A DNA stretch of 64,000 bases from Labyrinthula sp. Ha (Eukaryota > Sar > Bigyra > Labyrinthulida > Labyrinthulaceae). The DNA is taken from positions 124,001 through 188,000 of the forward strand of contig JAALGZ010000006.1 in assembly GCA_015227615.1 (NCBI GenBank), in the 5' to 3' direction. A program made the position numbers and the translations under genes. Positions within the stretch are counted from its first letter, which is position 1. Every line of letters starts with the position of its first letter. The notes under the pieces are model-generated. The model was not told where the DNA came from. It saw only the letters and a program-made list of their open reading frames with translations, and made no database searches. Of this stretch, positions 24,116 through 36,588 are shown piece after piece.

Positions 24116-25147
24116 ATGACGACTCAAACAAGAGAATCCTTCAAGTTCAACAACACAATTGAAACACTATCAAACCAAAACATGTTCACCTCATTCATAA
24201 GATTAAATACAAATATATATATTGTGATCCTACTTGCAACTTCATTGTACTATTTAAGCAATACGTCTAATATCCAACGTTTACTCAAAGGTGACGGACT
24301 TTCACTAGCTCAATTTATGCTTTTCTTTGGCCTCCAGTATTTAATCTATTTGGACATCAACCCTACAATTCAAACCCAACCTTTTCCCATTTCTCTACTT
24401 TTTCACTGTTTCTACTATACTTTTCTCTCCCTCTCCTGCTTCTGGTTATTTCCTTTACAACCATTAACTTCAGCAACTCAATCAATATCCAACTTCCTTT
24501 CTCTCTCTCTCAAAGTACGCAAATCCCTTCCTAAAATGATTCCTTACCTTTCTGATCTCTTGCCTTTTAGGAACAAGTTTTTTGAAAAAAGACATTTATT
24601 GCTTAACAATATCGAGCAACTAACAGACGCGATGCCGATTATGATGGCAGAGAAAAAATACTTGTTGCCTCATTTCAATGAAATATTGGATAAACTACAT
24701 CTTATGATACCAGTTTTAGATGACATTCTGCCTAATATGCATAAACTAGCACCTAAAATAGGTCTCCTGCTTCCACATCTAGAACTTCTGATCCCACATT
24801 TAAAAGTTATGATGCCACTTTGGGATGAACTGGAACCGCAGATGGAGGTTTTGATGTCTGAAATTGAGCACTTAGGACCTTTATTGGATGAGCTTGCGCC
24901 TAAAATGGGAAAAATGACGCCTGTTATGGATTTACTACCTATTGCACACGAGTTAAAGTTGTTTGAGTACAGTAGAGTTGTTGATAGCTTACCTTTTATG
25001 ATGCGTTTTTTACCAAAAGAAAACCAAAACTTTCAAAGATTGGTTTTGAAGAATGTTGTTTCTGGAGTTGCTATGGCTCATGAAAAAGCAAAAGAGATTT
25101 ATGAAAAAAGAGAAAAGAAGCTTATAGATAAGGCTTTTGAGAAGTAG
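24116..25147 (+). CDS. Membrane protein with a 19-unit proline heptad repeat, family unknown
   Basis: A 343-residue intronless protein with three likely membrane helices (about residues 34-48, 64-79 and 91-112). Residues 143-275 then form a strict seven-residue repeat P-x-h-x-x-h-h (h hydrophobic). Proline occupies the repeat position at 143, 150, 185, 199, 206, 213, 220, 227, 234, 241, 255, 262 and 269; the intervening positions hold E157, N164, D171, A178, D192 and S248 in the same register. Typical units are PHLELLI, PKIGLLL and PVLDDIL. The C-terminal 60 residues are basic and helical (KEIYEKREKKLIDKAFEK). I do not recognise the family. The layout suggests a membrane-anchored protein with an elongated amphipathic surface, perhaps lipid-binding or scaffolding. 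The ATG is the first in frame. Confidence 0.85.
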   Translation: MTTQTRESFKFNNTIETLSNQNMFTSFIRLNTNIYIVILLATSLYYLSNTSNIQRLLKGDGLSLAQFMLFFGLQYLIYLDINPTIQTQPFPISLLFHCFYYTFLSLSCFWLFPLQPLTSATQSISNFLSLSLKVRKSLPKMIPYLSDLLPFRNKFFEKRHLLLNNIEQLTDAMPIMMAEKKYLLPHFNEILDKLHLMIPVLDDILPNMHKLAPKIGLLLPHLELLIPHLKVMMPLWDELEPQMEVLMSEIEHLGPLLDELAPKMGKMTPVMDLLPIAHELKLFEYSRVVDSLPFMMRFLPKENQNFQRLVLKNVVSGVAMAHEKAKEIYEKREKKLIDKAFEK

Positions 25148-27554
25148 TTGTTTCAACAGAGAGAATAAACGTAGTATTGAGTTATTGATGTTTTGTTTTT
25201 AATATACAAATACTCGCAAATTATTTTCTTTATTCCATACTTTAAATATTTTAATGCAGAATATTTTAAAAACAAGTTATATCTTTTATAATCTGCAAGA
25301 AAAGAATACCTAATCAAGGAAAATCTAAACAGAATTCAGTAACAGTACTTTCTAGTTTAATTTCCTTTTTAGATTTAACAAGCTTAGTACTAGAATTAAA
25401 ATCTTTGGGATATTCTTCGGTAGTATTTCCATTTAAGAACTGTGTATGTAACTCGTCAAAGTTCTTGAGATACCAATATCGAGTTTCCTTTTCTAAATTT
25501 TAGTATGAATAAGTTGAATTTAATTAGTTTTTTCCCATTATCTTCAAAAGAAAAACTTCAACGGAACTGAAGAAGCCTTTTTCTCAACCAACAGAGGGAA
25601 AGAACCAAACAACGTATTACATACTATCTCTAGATCCATCTATAATAAATTCAACCTTCGAGTAGAGCGAGTCAATATATTTCTTAGATTCCATTCAAAA
25701 ATAATAACATAACCTAAAGTTAGCTCATAAATTTTACAACTAAAAAATCTGATTCGATAACGAATCGTGAAATGGGGTCTCTAGCTATACCCCAACTGAG
25801 AAACCAATCTAGAATCTCCGAAGTGAACCAACATCATTTTTCACAATTTCAAAAACTTCTTCATTGACAAAAATAAAGGTTATAGTTTAATAAATAGTTG
25901 AGTGAAATTTTGTTTCATTTATTGCACCACTACTAAGTACTACTTTGTGACCATTAGTGCAAAGGGTTATGTTACAAGAATTTTTCAGCTAAGCACCAAA
26001 ATATTCTCCAACACTTGTCTTAAAAGCATTGAGATTGGGCTTAAACTCTCTTACTAAATGTATATTCAAGATTCTTTAGAGAAAACATTTCCAAAACTTA
26101 GTATGTTAACATTACACAGAAAGCCAAGAACAGGAAGGTATGGGATACTTACCATGTTTATTATGCACTCGAAGGAACAGGATTTGAACTTGATTCTTCA
26201 TAAAAATATTCAAAGACGGTATTGAACTTAATTTCACCGTGGATATTTGTAAAATAAGATTATTATGATGTTTCATGAGCTTTTTTCTAAAGCTCCTATT
26301 TATTTTCTCTGAATTGTTCTATATTTTGATTCCCACAACTAGGACTAAATATGATGCCGTGGTACTAATGTAAATAATATGGGCACCTTGTAGATATGTA
26401 AAGGACATAAAACAGAGAAGCAAGTTAGAGTAGTATTCTATGATAATCAGGGGCGCAACTGGTGAACACAATCAGAAAAACTATAAGTCCATTGTAAAAA
26501 GGCTCTCCAGTCTCTAGAGCTGAATTACCCGTTGCTCCAGCTTAGTAAAGGTTGAACTACAGGTACTTTTCCCCAAACTTGTATCTTGGTAACCATGTTT
26601 TTTGTTAAAAATTCTCTTTGGAATTAGACAAAAAAACATGCCTATGAAATCTTTAGATCTTCTACCTCATTTTTTGTTTCTTAGGGTTTCACCCCTTGTC
26701 TGGCTCCATCTGACAGAGGCGTAGAATCTGAATAATACTCACAACCAATAAGAAAGGTGCTTCGCTATTACTAAGGCTGACGCTTAATAACCAGAAGAAA
26801 ATATGAATAGCGATAACAAGTCAAAGTAGTTATAGTAAGGGTTGAGAATTTCAGGTAATCTCATAGCGAAATTTACCATATGGCCTTACTTACTATTCGC
26901 TTAGTCGCGGGCTATACCGGTATCTTATTCTCTTAGCAAACCCCTCGTGACCTCTCCGGATATCTTGAAGCGTTTTTATGTTTCTCACTAAATAATATGT
27001 CTTATCTTCTACTTTTAAATATAGGCTCTACTTGACTTATTGAACATGCTTTTCAACAGATTACTATGTCAAAAAAATTGAAACCACACTCTTAGCAATT
27101 AACTGACAGCAACAACTAAGAAAAACAGGAAATCTTGTAGTTCTAATAAAGCAAAAATTTTAAAAAACGAGTAACCATTAACCTTGGTCTTTTAAAAATA
27201 ATGTTACTCTCCTCTCGACCCGTGCTTTAATCTTCCCACTTTACACAGAAATCATTTTAATAGTTTTCACGACCAGATGTGTCCAAAAGGAGCAAAACCA
27301 AGTTGCTCACAACAAGCGGGTAAATGTAAACATAAATAGTAAGAAACCTATCGATAGAGTTATATTTTATTTTCCAATAAGTTTCTTGTGTATATTTGCC
27401 TTATTGGTTGATTGTGATAACTCCCCAACCATTTTGGCTCACTATTGGCAATCAATATAAAACTGGACATTTGATCTTTTTATATGGGCTTTAATACGAT
27501 GAAAGAATGAAATATTTACTTATTATTTTCTCGACGCTGTCTGGACTAGTCTTG
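25148..27554. other. Gene-free tract after the heptad-repeat protein
   Basis: No frame or RNA gene can be supported. The first 200 bp are AT-rich and probably contain the 3' untranslated region of the upstream gene. The rest is low-information AT-rich sequence. Confidence 0.45.
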
Positions 27555-27690
27555 TATTGGCAATTATTTGATAATCAGAAAAAAATAAGAGTCATTTGAT
27601 AAGAAGCAAAAACTCAATTCTATTATTAATAACATGACGCAAGACAATTATCTGTTAATCCTTGATGAATTTTATCAAATTCTATACCCC
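27555..27690 (-). repeat. Decayed hAT terminal repeat
   Basis: Contains ATTATTTGATAATCAGAA, then TTCTATTATTAATAACATG and TTTTATCAAATTCTATACCCC. Order and spacing match the right terminal repeat of the hAT element at 19955-20106, with many substitutions. No partner end or transposase is visible nearby, so it is an old solo end. Confidence 0.5.
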
Positions 27691-30600
27691 GGAGTAAAGT
27701 AAAAATTATGATGAATAGAGACCGGTATCATTTGCTACAAATGCTCACTGTAAAGAGTATTCTGAAGTGTTTGGGTATAAGTCTGGGAAATGGCATACGA
27801 TTTAGGGAACTACCGGGCTCAATTGAAAGACACAAAAAAAATTAACTTCTGATCTAAGTACCCAATTTTACCGTCTTTTTGTGCAAAGAAAAATATTACA
27901 TAAAACTCTCGACAGGAATTACTCTGTCGTAGAAAATTTTTCACATGATGACCTCTATCATGGATACGCTCAAGTGCTCAATAAACGAATTAAGTTTCAT
28001 TAAAGGCCTTTTCATTTCTTAGTTATAAGGATTTTGTTTATTGGATCTTCAGTATTTTCAGGTTTCTTACTTCCTGAAGTAAAAGTAAAATTTTGGTAAA
28101 GGGCAAACTTGAAACTCAACCTGGAAGCTTTGTCGATATAGAATGCTGCACGCAGATGTGGATATTCTTACTTGATCTGATATTTTTGGCTAATACCATT
28201 TGATTCATGTACTTTTTCTACCCCTTTTTTTTCATTTTTTATAATGAAAGCCGGTCTACTCTAGAATAGCTTTTCTACTGTTCTCATAATTGGTGAAAAC
28301 AAGAAGTACCAGGAAATAAGAAAAAGCTTTTAATGATAACCTCTTCAATAGAGCGCGTACCCGGTCTTTTAACCGGGCTATGAAGAAAATTTTCACCCAA
28401 ATTAAAAGAAGGACTATCCTTCTATTTCAAGGATACTTGTACAAAGTATTTCACCATTAACTATTTGATATCCATATTAATTAGCTAAGATCCTAGATAC
28501 ATATGTCATAAGTTAAAAGTAAAGGAATGAAACTTGGCTCCATTTATCAAGGAAGATATACAGAAATTTAAAAATATTTGAAACCTTTAGATTTATATTA
28601 CCACTTAACTATCATACCCTTTCAAGAATCTGAAAAGAAGATACGTGCACCAATCATAACTAGCAGTCCCAAGACAGAAAATTCTATTTTTTCTCCATTT
28701 TGCTCGAGAAATGTAGAATTTTAGAGCTCAGAGAGGTCTATTGCATCGTATTAGAGGTTCTTTGAGTTATAATGACTGTCTTAAGAAAACATTTTGATTA
28801 TGTGGAATCTAGTAATTATAAATGTTTGAGTATACTTCTTATGACCACCCATTCTTATTACGTTGGAAAAGATATAGCTTCATTTATTTCAAAACAGGTA
28901 CATTTTATTATACTAATTCTGCATTAATTTTGCATAATCGGAAACATTGATCAAGAATTTAGGATAATCATTAACGAGGAATCAATCTTTTTCAGCTACT
29001 ACATTTTAACAGGAAAGACAAATATTTGTAAGAAAACATAAACCATATGTTATACCAATCATCATCATTGGTAACTTTCTACCAGGGATTTGGCAGTTGG
29101 CACAAGTTCCACATGACAAGTCTTATTTCAATCATGGAACTACTAAATCCGATTACTTCCCTACAGTTTAGTCCACATCTTAAGGTTAACTGTTTGAGTT
29201 CTTATTATGATGAATAATTTCATGGGTAGTTAGTAGGGTTTAAGATAGAATTAAGGTTTTGCCGTAGCTTCATTTTAAAAGACAATTTATATTATATGTA
29301 GAAAAGTTATCGACATCCAGTACTCCCACCGCACTAAATTATTCCCAACATTTCAAGATTCTTTTATAAACAGGAAAATAAAATACATGTCATTTATCAG
29401 GGGTTGGTCATGGAACAGCAATCATTCTCTTGCGGTATATGTATTTTCTTTGCAGGTGATTAGTCTTGGCTCAAAGTCTCAGTGGGTTAGTCAAACATAC
29501 GGAGTCTTCCCTTCAATCAAAGATATGATCACACAGTGCTCTGTAGCTTTAACTGAGATTCCCACGTGTATTGAGATGCAGACTAGCTGCCGGAGTCATA
29601 CTTAACTTAGATGGGGCTCTAACACCATTGGATGGTATGATTTATCTATAAGGTCGGAGCAAAAGGCGGCATTGACGTTTCTTGCTCATACCAAAGATCT
29701 TTGGTCGTTCCTTACCGTGGCATTATATCTGAAATGTGGTTATACCTGGCACTGAATGAGTCAAATATCACATTTTGAATTAACTTCCTTACAATGTTAA
29801 AGTTTTTCTGTACCATTTATATAAATATATATATCCATTTGACATAGTTCATCACAGCCACGCGAATTGAATTAAACACCTCTAAATCTTTCGCAGCACA
29901 CTTAAATTGGTTAAATAATAATAATAATAATGGTGAACTTGCTAGTAAGGAATTTTATTGTTTTGTGCTATAACTATTACTGTATTTTGAGTCCCGTGTA
30001 TGATGCTCGTCTTTGTGAAACCGTTTTAGATGCACAAAGTATTCTTGTTTATACTAAAAGTTATTTACCCGAAATGATTTCATTTTAGTTGAACATGTTA
30101 TTTGTAAAGGTATTTTAGACAAGGTGCACAGCTATCAAACGTCGTGATATTTATAATTTAGATATTGCAAGCTCTGAGTGCCGTGATGAGCAAACATTCT
30201 GCTGGTTGGTTATATGGGTTTAGTTTTCACATGACGTTAGTAAGGGTTATTGATCATTTATTCCCTCGATGTAAATTTAAAGTACTTCCAGATTAAGAGC
30301 AAAACCGGGGAAAGCAAATAATTTGGAACAACCAAGAAATATCATTACACCTGATGTTTTCGACAATTGCATATGTTTATGTACTGCACACCCACTTTAA
30401 GTTTACGCACTCTAACTCTATATTTACGAGCACTGTATGATGCAACGAAACATATGCGTAAAGTATGTGTAACAAATATTCTAAAGGCAGAACAATTTGC
30501 CAATCAGATGGAAAATAGTTTTTTAGCTACGTATTCTGTAAAATTGATATTACAGTTGTCTTTAATCGTAAGAAATTCATCGGTTTTTAGCAATCACTCA

Positions 30601-33600
30601 TCCTATAAGAACTCAAAATTGACATTCATCATGTAGAAACTCTGATTTAATCAATAAGATCCCCCAATTCATTCGAAATCCAATCGAAATACCATAATTT
30701 TGCTGGAAATCGCTTGAAACCTTTTTTACTGCTCGAGTATAAGTTTGAGTCGGAACCTAAGTTGTATGATTGAATCCCATCTGCCACCATAGTAATCTGG
30801 AATATTGTGTCAATGATTCCGATTTAGAACAAAAGAATTTATCTCGAAAATTTTGGCAGATGTTACTATATTGTCGCGACAATATGCTTGAAAGGTTTGT
30901 CAAGGTAGCTTCAATTCATAACAACATTGCTCTGATCCATGCGTCACCATAAGCCTTGTACATATCTCGTGTCACTGTTTTGGTACCGAGTTGAATACAG
31001 ACGCAACCTTGTTCGGTCAATAAAATTTACAGCGACCTCGACCGTAAATAGCTATTATCAAGAATTTACACTATTTTTTTTGAGGTATATGTGGAATTAG
31101 CGCAACCCCAAGTCCACACCAAGACTTAAAATTCAACTAGAGCTTGTTAACTTACTTTTACAGACAGCGGCTATGTGGAAACAAAGTACGCTCTGTCCAT
31201 GAATATGAAATTCCTGAAAATGAAATCAAGTTGTAGTATCGATGGGTAATGTTGCTTAGTTGAATACTTTTTTAAATAAATAGGATTGATTTCATACTTC
31301 AAGGGGAAAGTCTCAGTTGAATTGCTCTATCTTCTACTGGATTAAGTAAAGATTTTAACTAAAATGAATATGAAAGAGTGTCAGTGTATAATGACAAGAG
31401 TTAGGAGTATGAAGTATATTGCCCGTAATATACATCTTTTCAGTTCAGAAGGTATACTACCGCCGCCTAACATCCGAAGAAGGCTCTACAAGTATTAGCT
31501 TCGTCGCCTATTCTTGTGGGAGTGTACGGATACCCCAAATATTAATGTTCCTTTTAAACCAAATCTCGATACAGCTGTATTGGCATGAGAAAATGATTGA
31601 AACTTAAGATTTCTGTTTATTCCATTTTTAATATATTCAATTGGACATGACAAGGTTTGATCAAAATTTTAGTTAAATTAGTTTCCCCTTTTAGCTTGTT
31701 AGCTCCTCTTAAACATACCTTTAACTGTCAGGCCAGAATGCTTCTTCTAAATGTTCTATTGAAATGGATCGTGGTTAGATACAAGAAGCTGCGTTCAAAC
31801 TTTTAGATTAATTTTCAGCTGTTAAGAAAAAAATTTCAAGGAGCTGGTTCATTTGATCTATTAATTTCACTTCGTAGGGTCTTTGCTTGGTATTGTCTGT
31901 TATTAGGTTTCGCCCTGTAATCAATATCTAATAGTGAAGTTTAATATGATCACACACGAATCTTGAGAAGAGGAAATATATTCTTGCATATACAAATGTG
32001 ATACTGAAAGCAAGAGCTTGGATATCCGTATGATATCCAGTTGTCTTCAACATTATGAATATTTTAGCCAAATCGGCTAAACAAGAACTTTGTTAGAGAT
32101 GACTCTAGAGCCTTCAGCTAACGCGCTACTACATATGTTAACACATCGACCACAGGATGTCGGCGATACATTACTGTATTTTATTTGTGCTTGTAGAAAT
32201 AGATTTTGCCTATTATCTTCGATCAAGAAATGGGCAGGTGGATCCCGAGAAAGAGAGAAAATATCAGAATCAGCCAGTATGTCGGCGCTAGTACTGAGCG
32301 AGAAACTATGGGCAAGTAGGTTAGGTGTAATGCGCACGGGAATACGAATCTACTCTACTTGGAGTCCAACTCTTGATAATTCTGTGCTCACCGAAAAAAT
32401 ATGTTTTTGGGTTGAGTTAGAGGTAACTTCAGATACGATTAAAATAAAAAAAATGCGGAAATCTGAGCTCCAGCCAGCATTAAAATACTGCTATTAACCA
32501 TACCAATTCCTACACAAAATGAAATTTGCAAGATTTCTGTATCTCTGCGTAGAGTTAGATGATCAAGATTATTCTCTTTGGCTAGACCAAGAATAAATGT
32601 CTTCGGAGGTACATATCTAATGTAGGGTCTTTATGTTACTATCAAATCTACAGCACCTGACTTTTCTCTTACCTTACCCCCCTTAAATGAAAACAAAAGC
32701 ATTCAGTACACTGGGCCCAATCTTCAAACAGATTTTACCTTGTGTATAAAGTGGATGTTCCATTTGCCAACATTTCTATTTGATTTAAGAGCATCTAATC
32801 CTTGGTGGAACATCTCAATTTTCTTATGGTTAAGTAACGCTGCTAATTTCTTAATACAGTATTAACCTATGAATGAAAAGGAAAGGGTTTTTGGAAAGAA
32901 GCTGAACATTTAGCATTTCGTCATGATCTAGTTTTTCCTGGAAGATAACCAGAGTGTAACCAATAAATCCATAGTCTCGGTTCATAGCTTAATCAATTTT
33001 ATCAGAGGTTCCATTTTACCTTAGCTTCAGTTACAATGAAAAATAATATGCAGCATTCTTTCATTCTCGTAAGTTTCAGCTATCTACATTAAATTCATTC
33101 AGGCTTGTATTAAATATAATAATTTGAGCTTGCTACGTCGAAGTGAGGACTACTGCCCCCACCAACACATTCTACTTTTTCGGTGTTGCCAGGAAAGCAG
33201 TTAATTTGTGCTATATGAAAAAAGAAGAATCAATGCATGTTTCATTTCTCTTGCTCACAACCTCGTCGTGTCGTGATCAATTGTTTGATTGTTGGGGTTC
33301 TGACCTCCTCAAGTTCACATAGCAGTTCAAGGTATCGTCGATTTGTATGAACTACAGAATCTATCCTTGGCAGGTGCGAGCACATTTAAACCATCAAGAG
33401 TAGAAAGCAAACTCTGGTTCAAAGAGTTGCTATAATATATCTTCTAAACTTCTTCGACTCTCCTGTAACCAAGTAGGAAGTTAAATAGAACAAGGGTAGT
33501 TATTAAGATAATTTTTATTGTAATGAAGTCCGACTAAAACATAATAATATATATACACGCTTTTTAAAGCTAAATACTAAACATATTAACCAATCAAAAT

Positions 33601-34009
33601 ACGATATGATATAATGTGTTAATAGGAGAAATGTCGACTTGTCCATTTTGGACCTCAGATACAGACATAATTACAGAAAAGACCACAAATAAAAATCCAT
33701 CTTATCAACATAACAATAGATAACTAAAGACAATATACCACAGACTAATGTAGAACTTAGGCTTTAAATACAATTTGTAATATAGTACCGTTAGTGTCTT
33801 GATGATACCGATTAAATAGAAATAAACAAATTAATATAGTTTTGAATCGGCTACAGTTCCATTCCTGGATAAATGTCCCAGCTTCTTCACAAAGTTTTAG
33901 ATTACAAGAAGTGTTGAAATCGACGCAAAAGATATTTTGCAACAAAGGGTTCATCTGTACATTAACCCAACATACAAGTTTTAACTAAACCAGTTAAAAA
34001 AGTAGGTGA
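27691..34009. other. Gene-free tract (about 6.3 kb)
   Basis: No gene is supported. A short ATA microsatellite lies near 29917-29935. The interval 32090-32500 is less AT-rich, with overlapping open frames on both strands (up to about 135 codons) but no ATG-initiated frame that resembles a known protein. This looks like decayed coding DNA of unknown origin. Confidence 0.45.
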
Positions 34010-34345
34010 ATGAATTATTTTCCTGGAGAGAAAGAACAAGGTTGGACAGCGTTTGAAGAGGTTCTCCTTGTTGGAAGTGTCTATTCTTACCTCTACACAA
34101 ACCCAACTCTAACCAGAAGTGGGTGGGCAAAAATACGTAAACATTTTAAAAAGGACTGTGAATTGTTTCAAGGAATTTTATCACATCAACGAAGCTCAGT
34201 AGAGTTGAGAATATGGTTTGAGAAACTTACTGAAGTGAATGAGTGTACGAATGGAGCAATGTTCATGTCTATGTTTGAAACCTGGAAGCAGTGGAAGAGA
34301 GTAGGAACGAGTACTTCTAGACAGGAGGGGGACGAAAATTTATAA
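34010..34345 (+). CDS. Small SANT/Myb-like protein
   Basis: A 111-residue ATG-initiated protein. The region 11-73 has the layout of a Myb/SANT-like three-helix fold: GWTAFEEVLLVGSVYSYL (W12, E16, E17), then SGWAKIRKHF (W39) and a third helix SSVELRIWFEKL (W69). The tryptophan spacing is wider than in a classical Myb repeat, so it may be a trihelix-like variant or another helical fold. If the assignment is right, it would be a DNA- or histone-binding nuclear protein. It is convergent with the next gene, whose stop lies 65 bp away. The tail is polar and probably disordered. Confidence 0.5.
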   Translation: MNYFPGEKEQGWTAFEEVLLVGSVYSYLYTNPTLTRSGWAKIRKHFKKDCELFQGILSHQRSSVELRIWFEKLTEVNECTNGAMFMSMFETWKQWKRVGTSTSRQEGDENL

Positions 34346-34409
34346 ACGAACGTACGAAAGTTGAACAATTACTGCGCAAATAGTATAAATTGTATTTAAG
34401 TAATATTAT

Positions 34410-35150
34410 TCATCGACTTTCCTTAAGTAGAAGGGTGAGAGGTTTAACTATATTGTCTGTGAGTATTTTTTTGAGTGTCTTGTATTCTTCATATCCTTCT
34501 GCTTCTATCGGAGGATAAATCTCAGCAGCAGCATCTACATATGTATCTTCAAGGGCCTTCATTAAGGTGAAAACTTTTTCATATTGACCACTTTTTGGAA
34601 CTTTTTTTATTAATTCCACATAAATTTTACTCAATGATATAAATTCACTTATGGTGTCTTTTTCAAGTTGATCAAGTGTTTCGTCTTCTAAGGTTGTTTG
34701 CAACTCACGTGTAGTGTCTTGGATAACTAAATGCACATTTTTGCATATACTTATTATATATTGGGTATTCGATAAAGGGATATTTATAAGTTTTTGAAGT
34801 GTTTCCTGAAAACAAGCAACCTGTCTGACAAAATCTTCTTTCCTGTTCTTGTTTCTTTGTTGAAGTTGTTCTATCATAGAATCTTTAGCAGACTCGATAG
34901 AAACCACATATTTAATAATAGATCTTTGTAAATGACTAATAAAGCTACCATCTCTTCTAATGTCTTTTAGGAATGTGGTCAATATATTAAAATCTTCTAT
35001 AAACTTGTGTTCCAAAATAGGCAAACTTTTATCGTCTTGAGAAGCGTCATATAATAGAACAAATTTTAGAATATCTCGATTCAGCATATCTACTAAGCTT
35101 TGAGTATGTGAACCAACTGTTTGCTCTACCTGAAGCTTGTTACGTCCCAT
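34410..35150 (-). CDS. Conserved-looking all-helical protein of unknown function
   Basis: A 246-residue protein starting at [10 protein letters not shown]; three further sense codons upstream have no ATG. It is entirely helix-forming and acidic, with long amphipathic stretches (for example [20 protein letters not shown] and [20 protein letters not shown]) suited to helical bundles or coiled coils. There is no signal peptide, membrane segment or zinc motif. It shares a 160-bp divergent promoter with the RPB12 gene, which suggests a constitutively expressed housekeeping protein. I do not recognise the family; a subunit of a larger nuclear or trafficking complex is a guess. Confidence 0.65.
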   Translation of the reverse strand: MGRNKLQVEQTVGSHTQSLVDMLNRDILKFVLLYDASQDDKSLPILEHKFIEDFNILTTFLKDIRRDGSFISHLQRSIIKYVVSIESAKDSMIEQLQQRNKNRKEDFVRQVACFQETLQKLINIPLSNTQYIISICKNVHLVIQDTTRELQTTLEDETLDQLEKDTISEFISLSKIYVELIKKVPKSGQYEKVFTLMKALEDTYVDAAAEIYPPIEAEGYEEYKTLKKILTDNIVKPLTLLLKESR

Positions 35151-35310
35151 AGTGAGCAAACTCTTGTTTTTCTTTCAAGTTTCTGTATTTGTTGTTTTTG
35201 TGGATAGATCAGCTGATTGGATCATTACACCAATTAAAATCATTAAATACCGTTATTTGATTGGCCAACTTCAGAAGTTTACAGATTCTGATTGGTCAAA
35301 GAAACAGAAA
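35151..35310. promoter_or_regulatory. Bidirectional promoter with three TGATTGG (inverted CCAAT) boxes
   Basis: The 160 bp between the two divergent start codons contain TGATTGG at 35214-35220, 35258-35264 and 35289-35295. This is the complement of the CCAATCA box bound by NF-Y/HAP complexes. All three face the same way, at 44- and 31-bp spacing. No clear TATA box is seen. Confidence 0.55.
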
Positions 35311-35520
35311 ATGAATGATAATGAGAATGTAAACGCGCAAGAAGAGGAAATGCAGAATCTGATAAACGAAGTTGTAAACAAAGGTGTTGAGTATGAATGT
35401 GGGGAGTGTGCTAGAAAAGTTTTTTTGAAGCCGCAAGATCCTGTTCGATGTGGAGAATGTGGGCATAGAATACTTTACAAACCTAGAACAAGACGAGTAA
35501 TTCAATATGAAGCACGTTGA
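35311..35520 (+). CDS. RPB12: RNA polymerases I, II and III shared subunit RPB12 (RPABC4)
   Basis: A zinc-ribbon subunit common to the three nuclear RNA polymerases, needed for polymerase assembly. The 69-residue protein starts at the first ATG after the promoter region. An N-terminal acidic extension precedes the core [20 protein letters not shown] and [17 protein letters not shown], with zinc ligands C30, C33, C47 and C50 and the family's C-terminal '…YEAR'. The length is normal (60-70 residues). Intronless. The open frame extends upstream through the promoter without an ATG and should not be included. Confidence 0.95.
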   Translation: MNDNENVNAQEEEMQNLINEVVNKGVEYECGECARKVFLKPQDPVRCGECGHRILYKPRTRRVIQYEAR

Positions 35521-36116
35521 AGTATTCTTTCACCTTGACAGAAAATTATTACAATTCTTTCTTAATTTATCTGTAAGTATAGTTCCCTCATCATATTTTC
35601 ATTTGTAGTTTCAGTTTTCTTAGAATTTCAGAAAACAAAACAGGGCAATGTTCATCTTTCACTGTTATTTTAGACTATCTCTTACTTTTGAATCATCAGT
35701 AAGTTTAACAATGAGACATTTAATGTAATATTCATGCTGAATGATCATAGGAAAACCAAACTGAGTTGGTTCTCTAAAGAAGCAAAGAACAGATACCTTT
35801 CTACTACACTTTAGTTTTTTATCCTCCTTACTCTCTCCTGCCTTACTACCACACCAATTTACCTTCTAGATGTTCAAACTAATGATAATCCAATTATCTC
35901 TACTGGTTACTTTGTTTTTTGTTCCTCTTCTTTGCGTCTAATCTCCCATGCACAGGGATAACTATACATTTAGAAAAGACAGAACCAGTTCGTAGAAAAG
36001 CAATAATACTTGAAAAACACCCAAGAAGACAATTTTTGAAACATTCCGATATTTAAATATATAATACAAAAAAAAGAACTTGAAGCCACTTAGCTGCTTA
36101 AGTACTTAAAATTTCC

Positions 36117-36588
36117 TTATATTAAGCCAGATCTAAATAAACTCAGTTTCAAACGCTTCATGTAGAGAGAGTACTCATTTGTCTCCTCTAATTCTTGTAA
36201 GTCACCTATAGCAAAAGTTGTTGACAGTACCAAGAGCTCTATATTTAATGCAAAAAATATAGATTGAGCTCTCCAGTTTTTTATTGAGTTGGCTCGTAAT
36301 TTAGTAGACTCCAGAGTCGAGTTCTTCTCTGCAATGAAAAAATGGCCATATGATGCAACCTTAATCATATTATTCCAAACATATATAATCTCAAGATTTA
36401 CAGTTAACGAATATGATATCAGGAATTCTTAAAACGTATAAATTTTCAAGTAAAAGAAATCCCAAAGACATCAACGACGGTAGAAACTCTTATATTAATG
36501 TAACATTTGGTTGATCAAGAATACATCTCTTAACTCTAAGTTCCAACAATCTTTCTTCATTTCCTCTGAAAACACTAATCAAAAGCAT
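36117..36588 (-). pseudogene. Possible PEX11-like relic or multi-exon gene fragment
   Basis: The clearest part (36117 to about 36420) reads LTVNLEIIYVWNNMIKVASY, then a polar loop, NWRAQSIFFALNIELLVLST and LQELEETNEYSLYMKRLKLS. This recalls the middle of peroxisomal PEX11 proteins ('alYl..DNi.wl…G' followed by a helix and a charged segment). Just upstream, stops interrupt the frame. A further 32-codon ATG frame (36490-36588, MLLISVFRGNEERLLELRVK…) may be an exon or an unrelated fragment. The last 60-odd residues expected in PEX11 are missing. It lies downstream of the TBC gene on the same strand. Similarity is by eye only. Confidence 0.25.

Noticed and set aside
32077-32497. Overlapping frames of 86 and 135 codons on opposite strands in a less AT-rich patch
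   Set aside because: The longer frame begins at TTG, neither resembles a known protein, and opposite-strand overlap suggests composition effects or decayed DNA.
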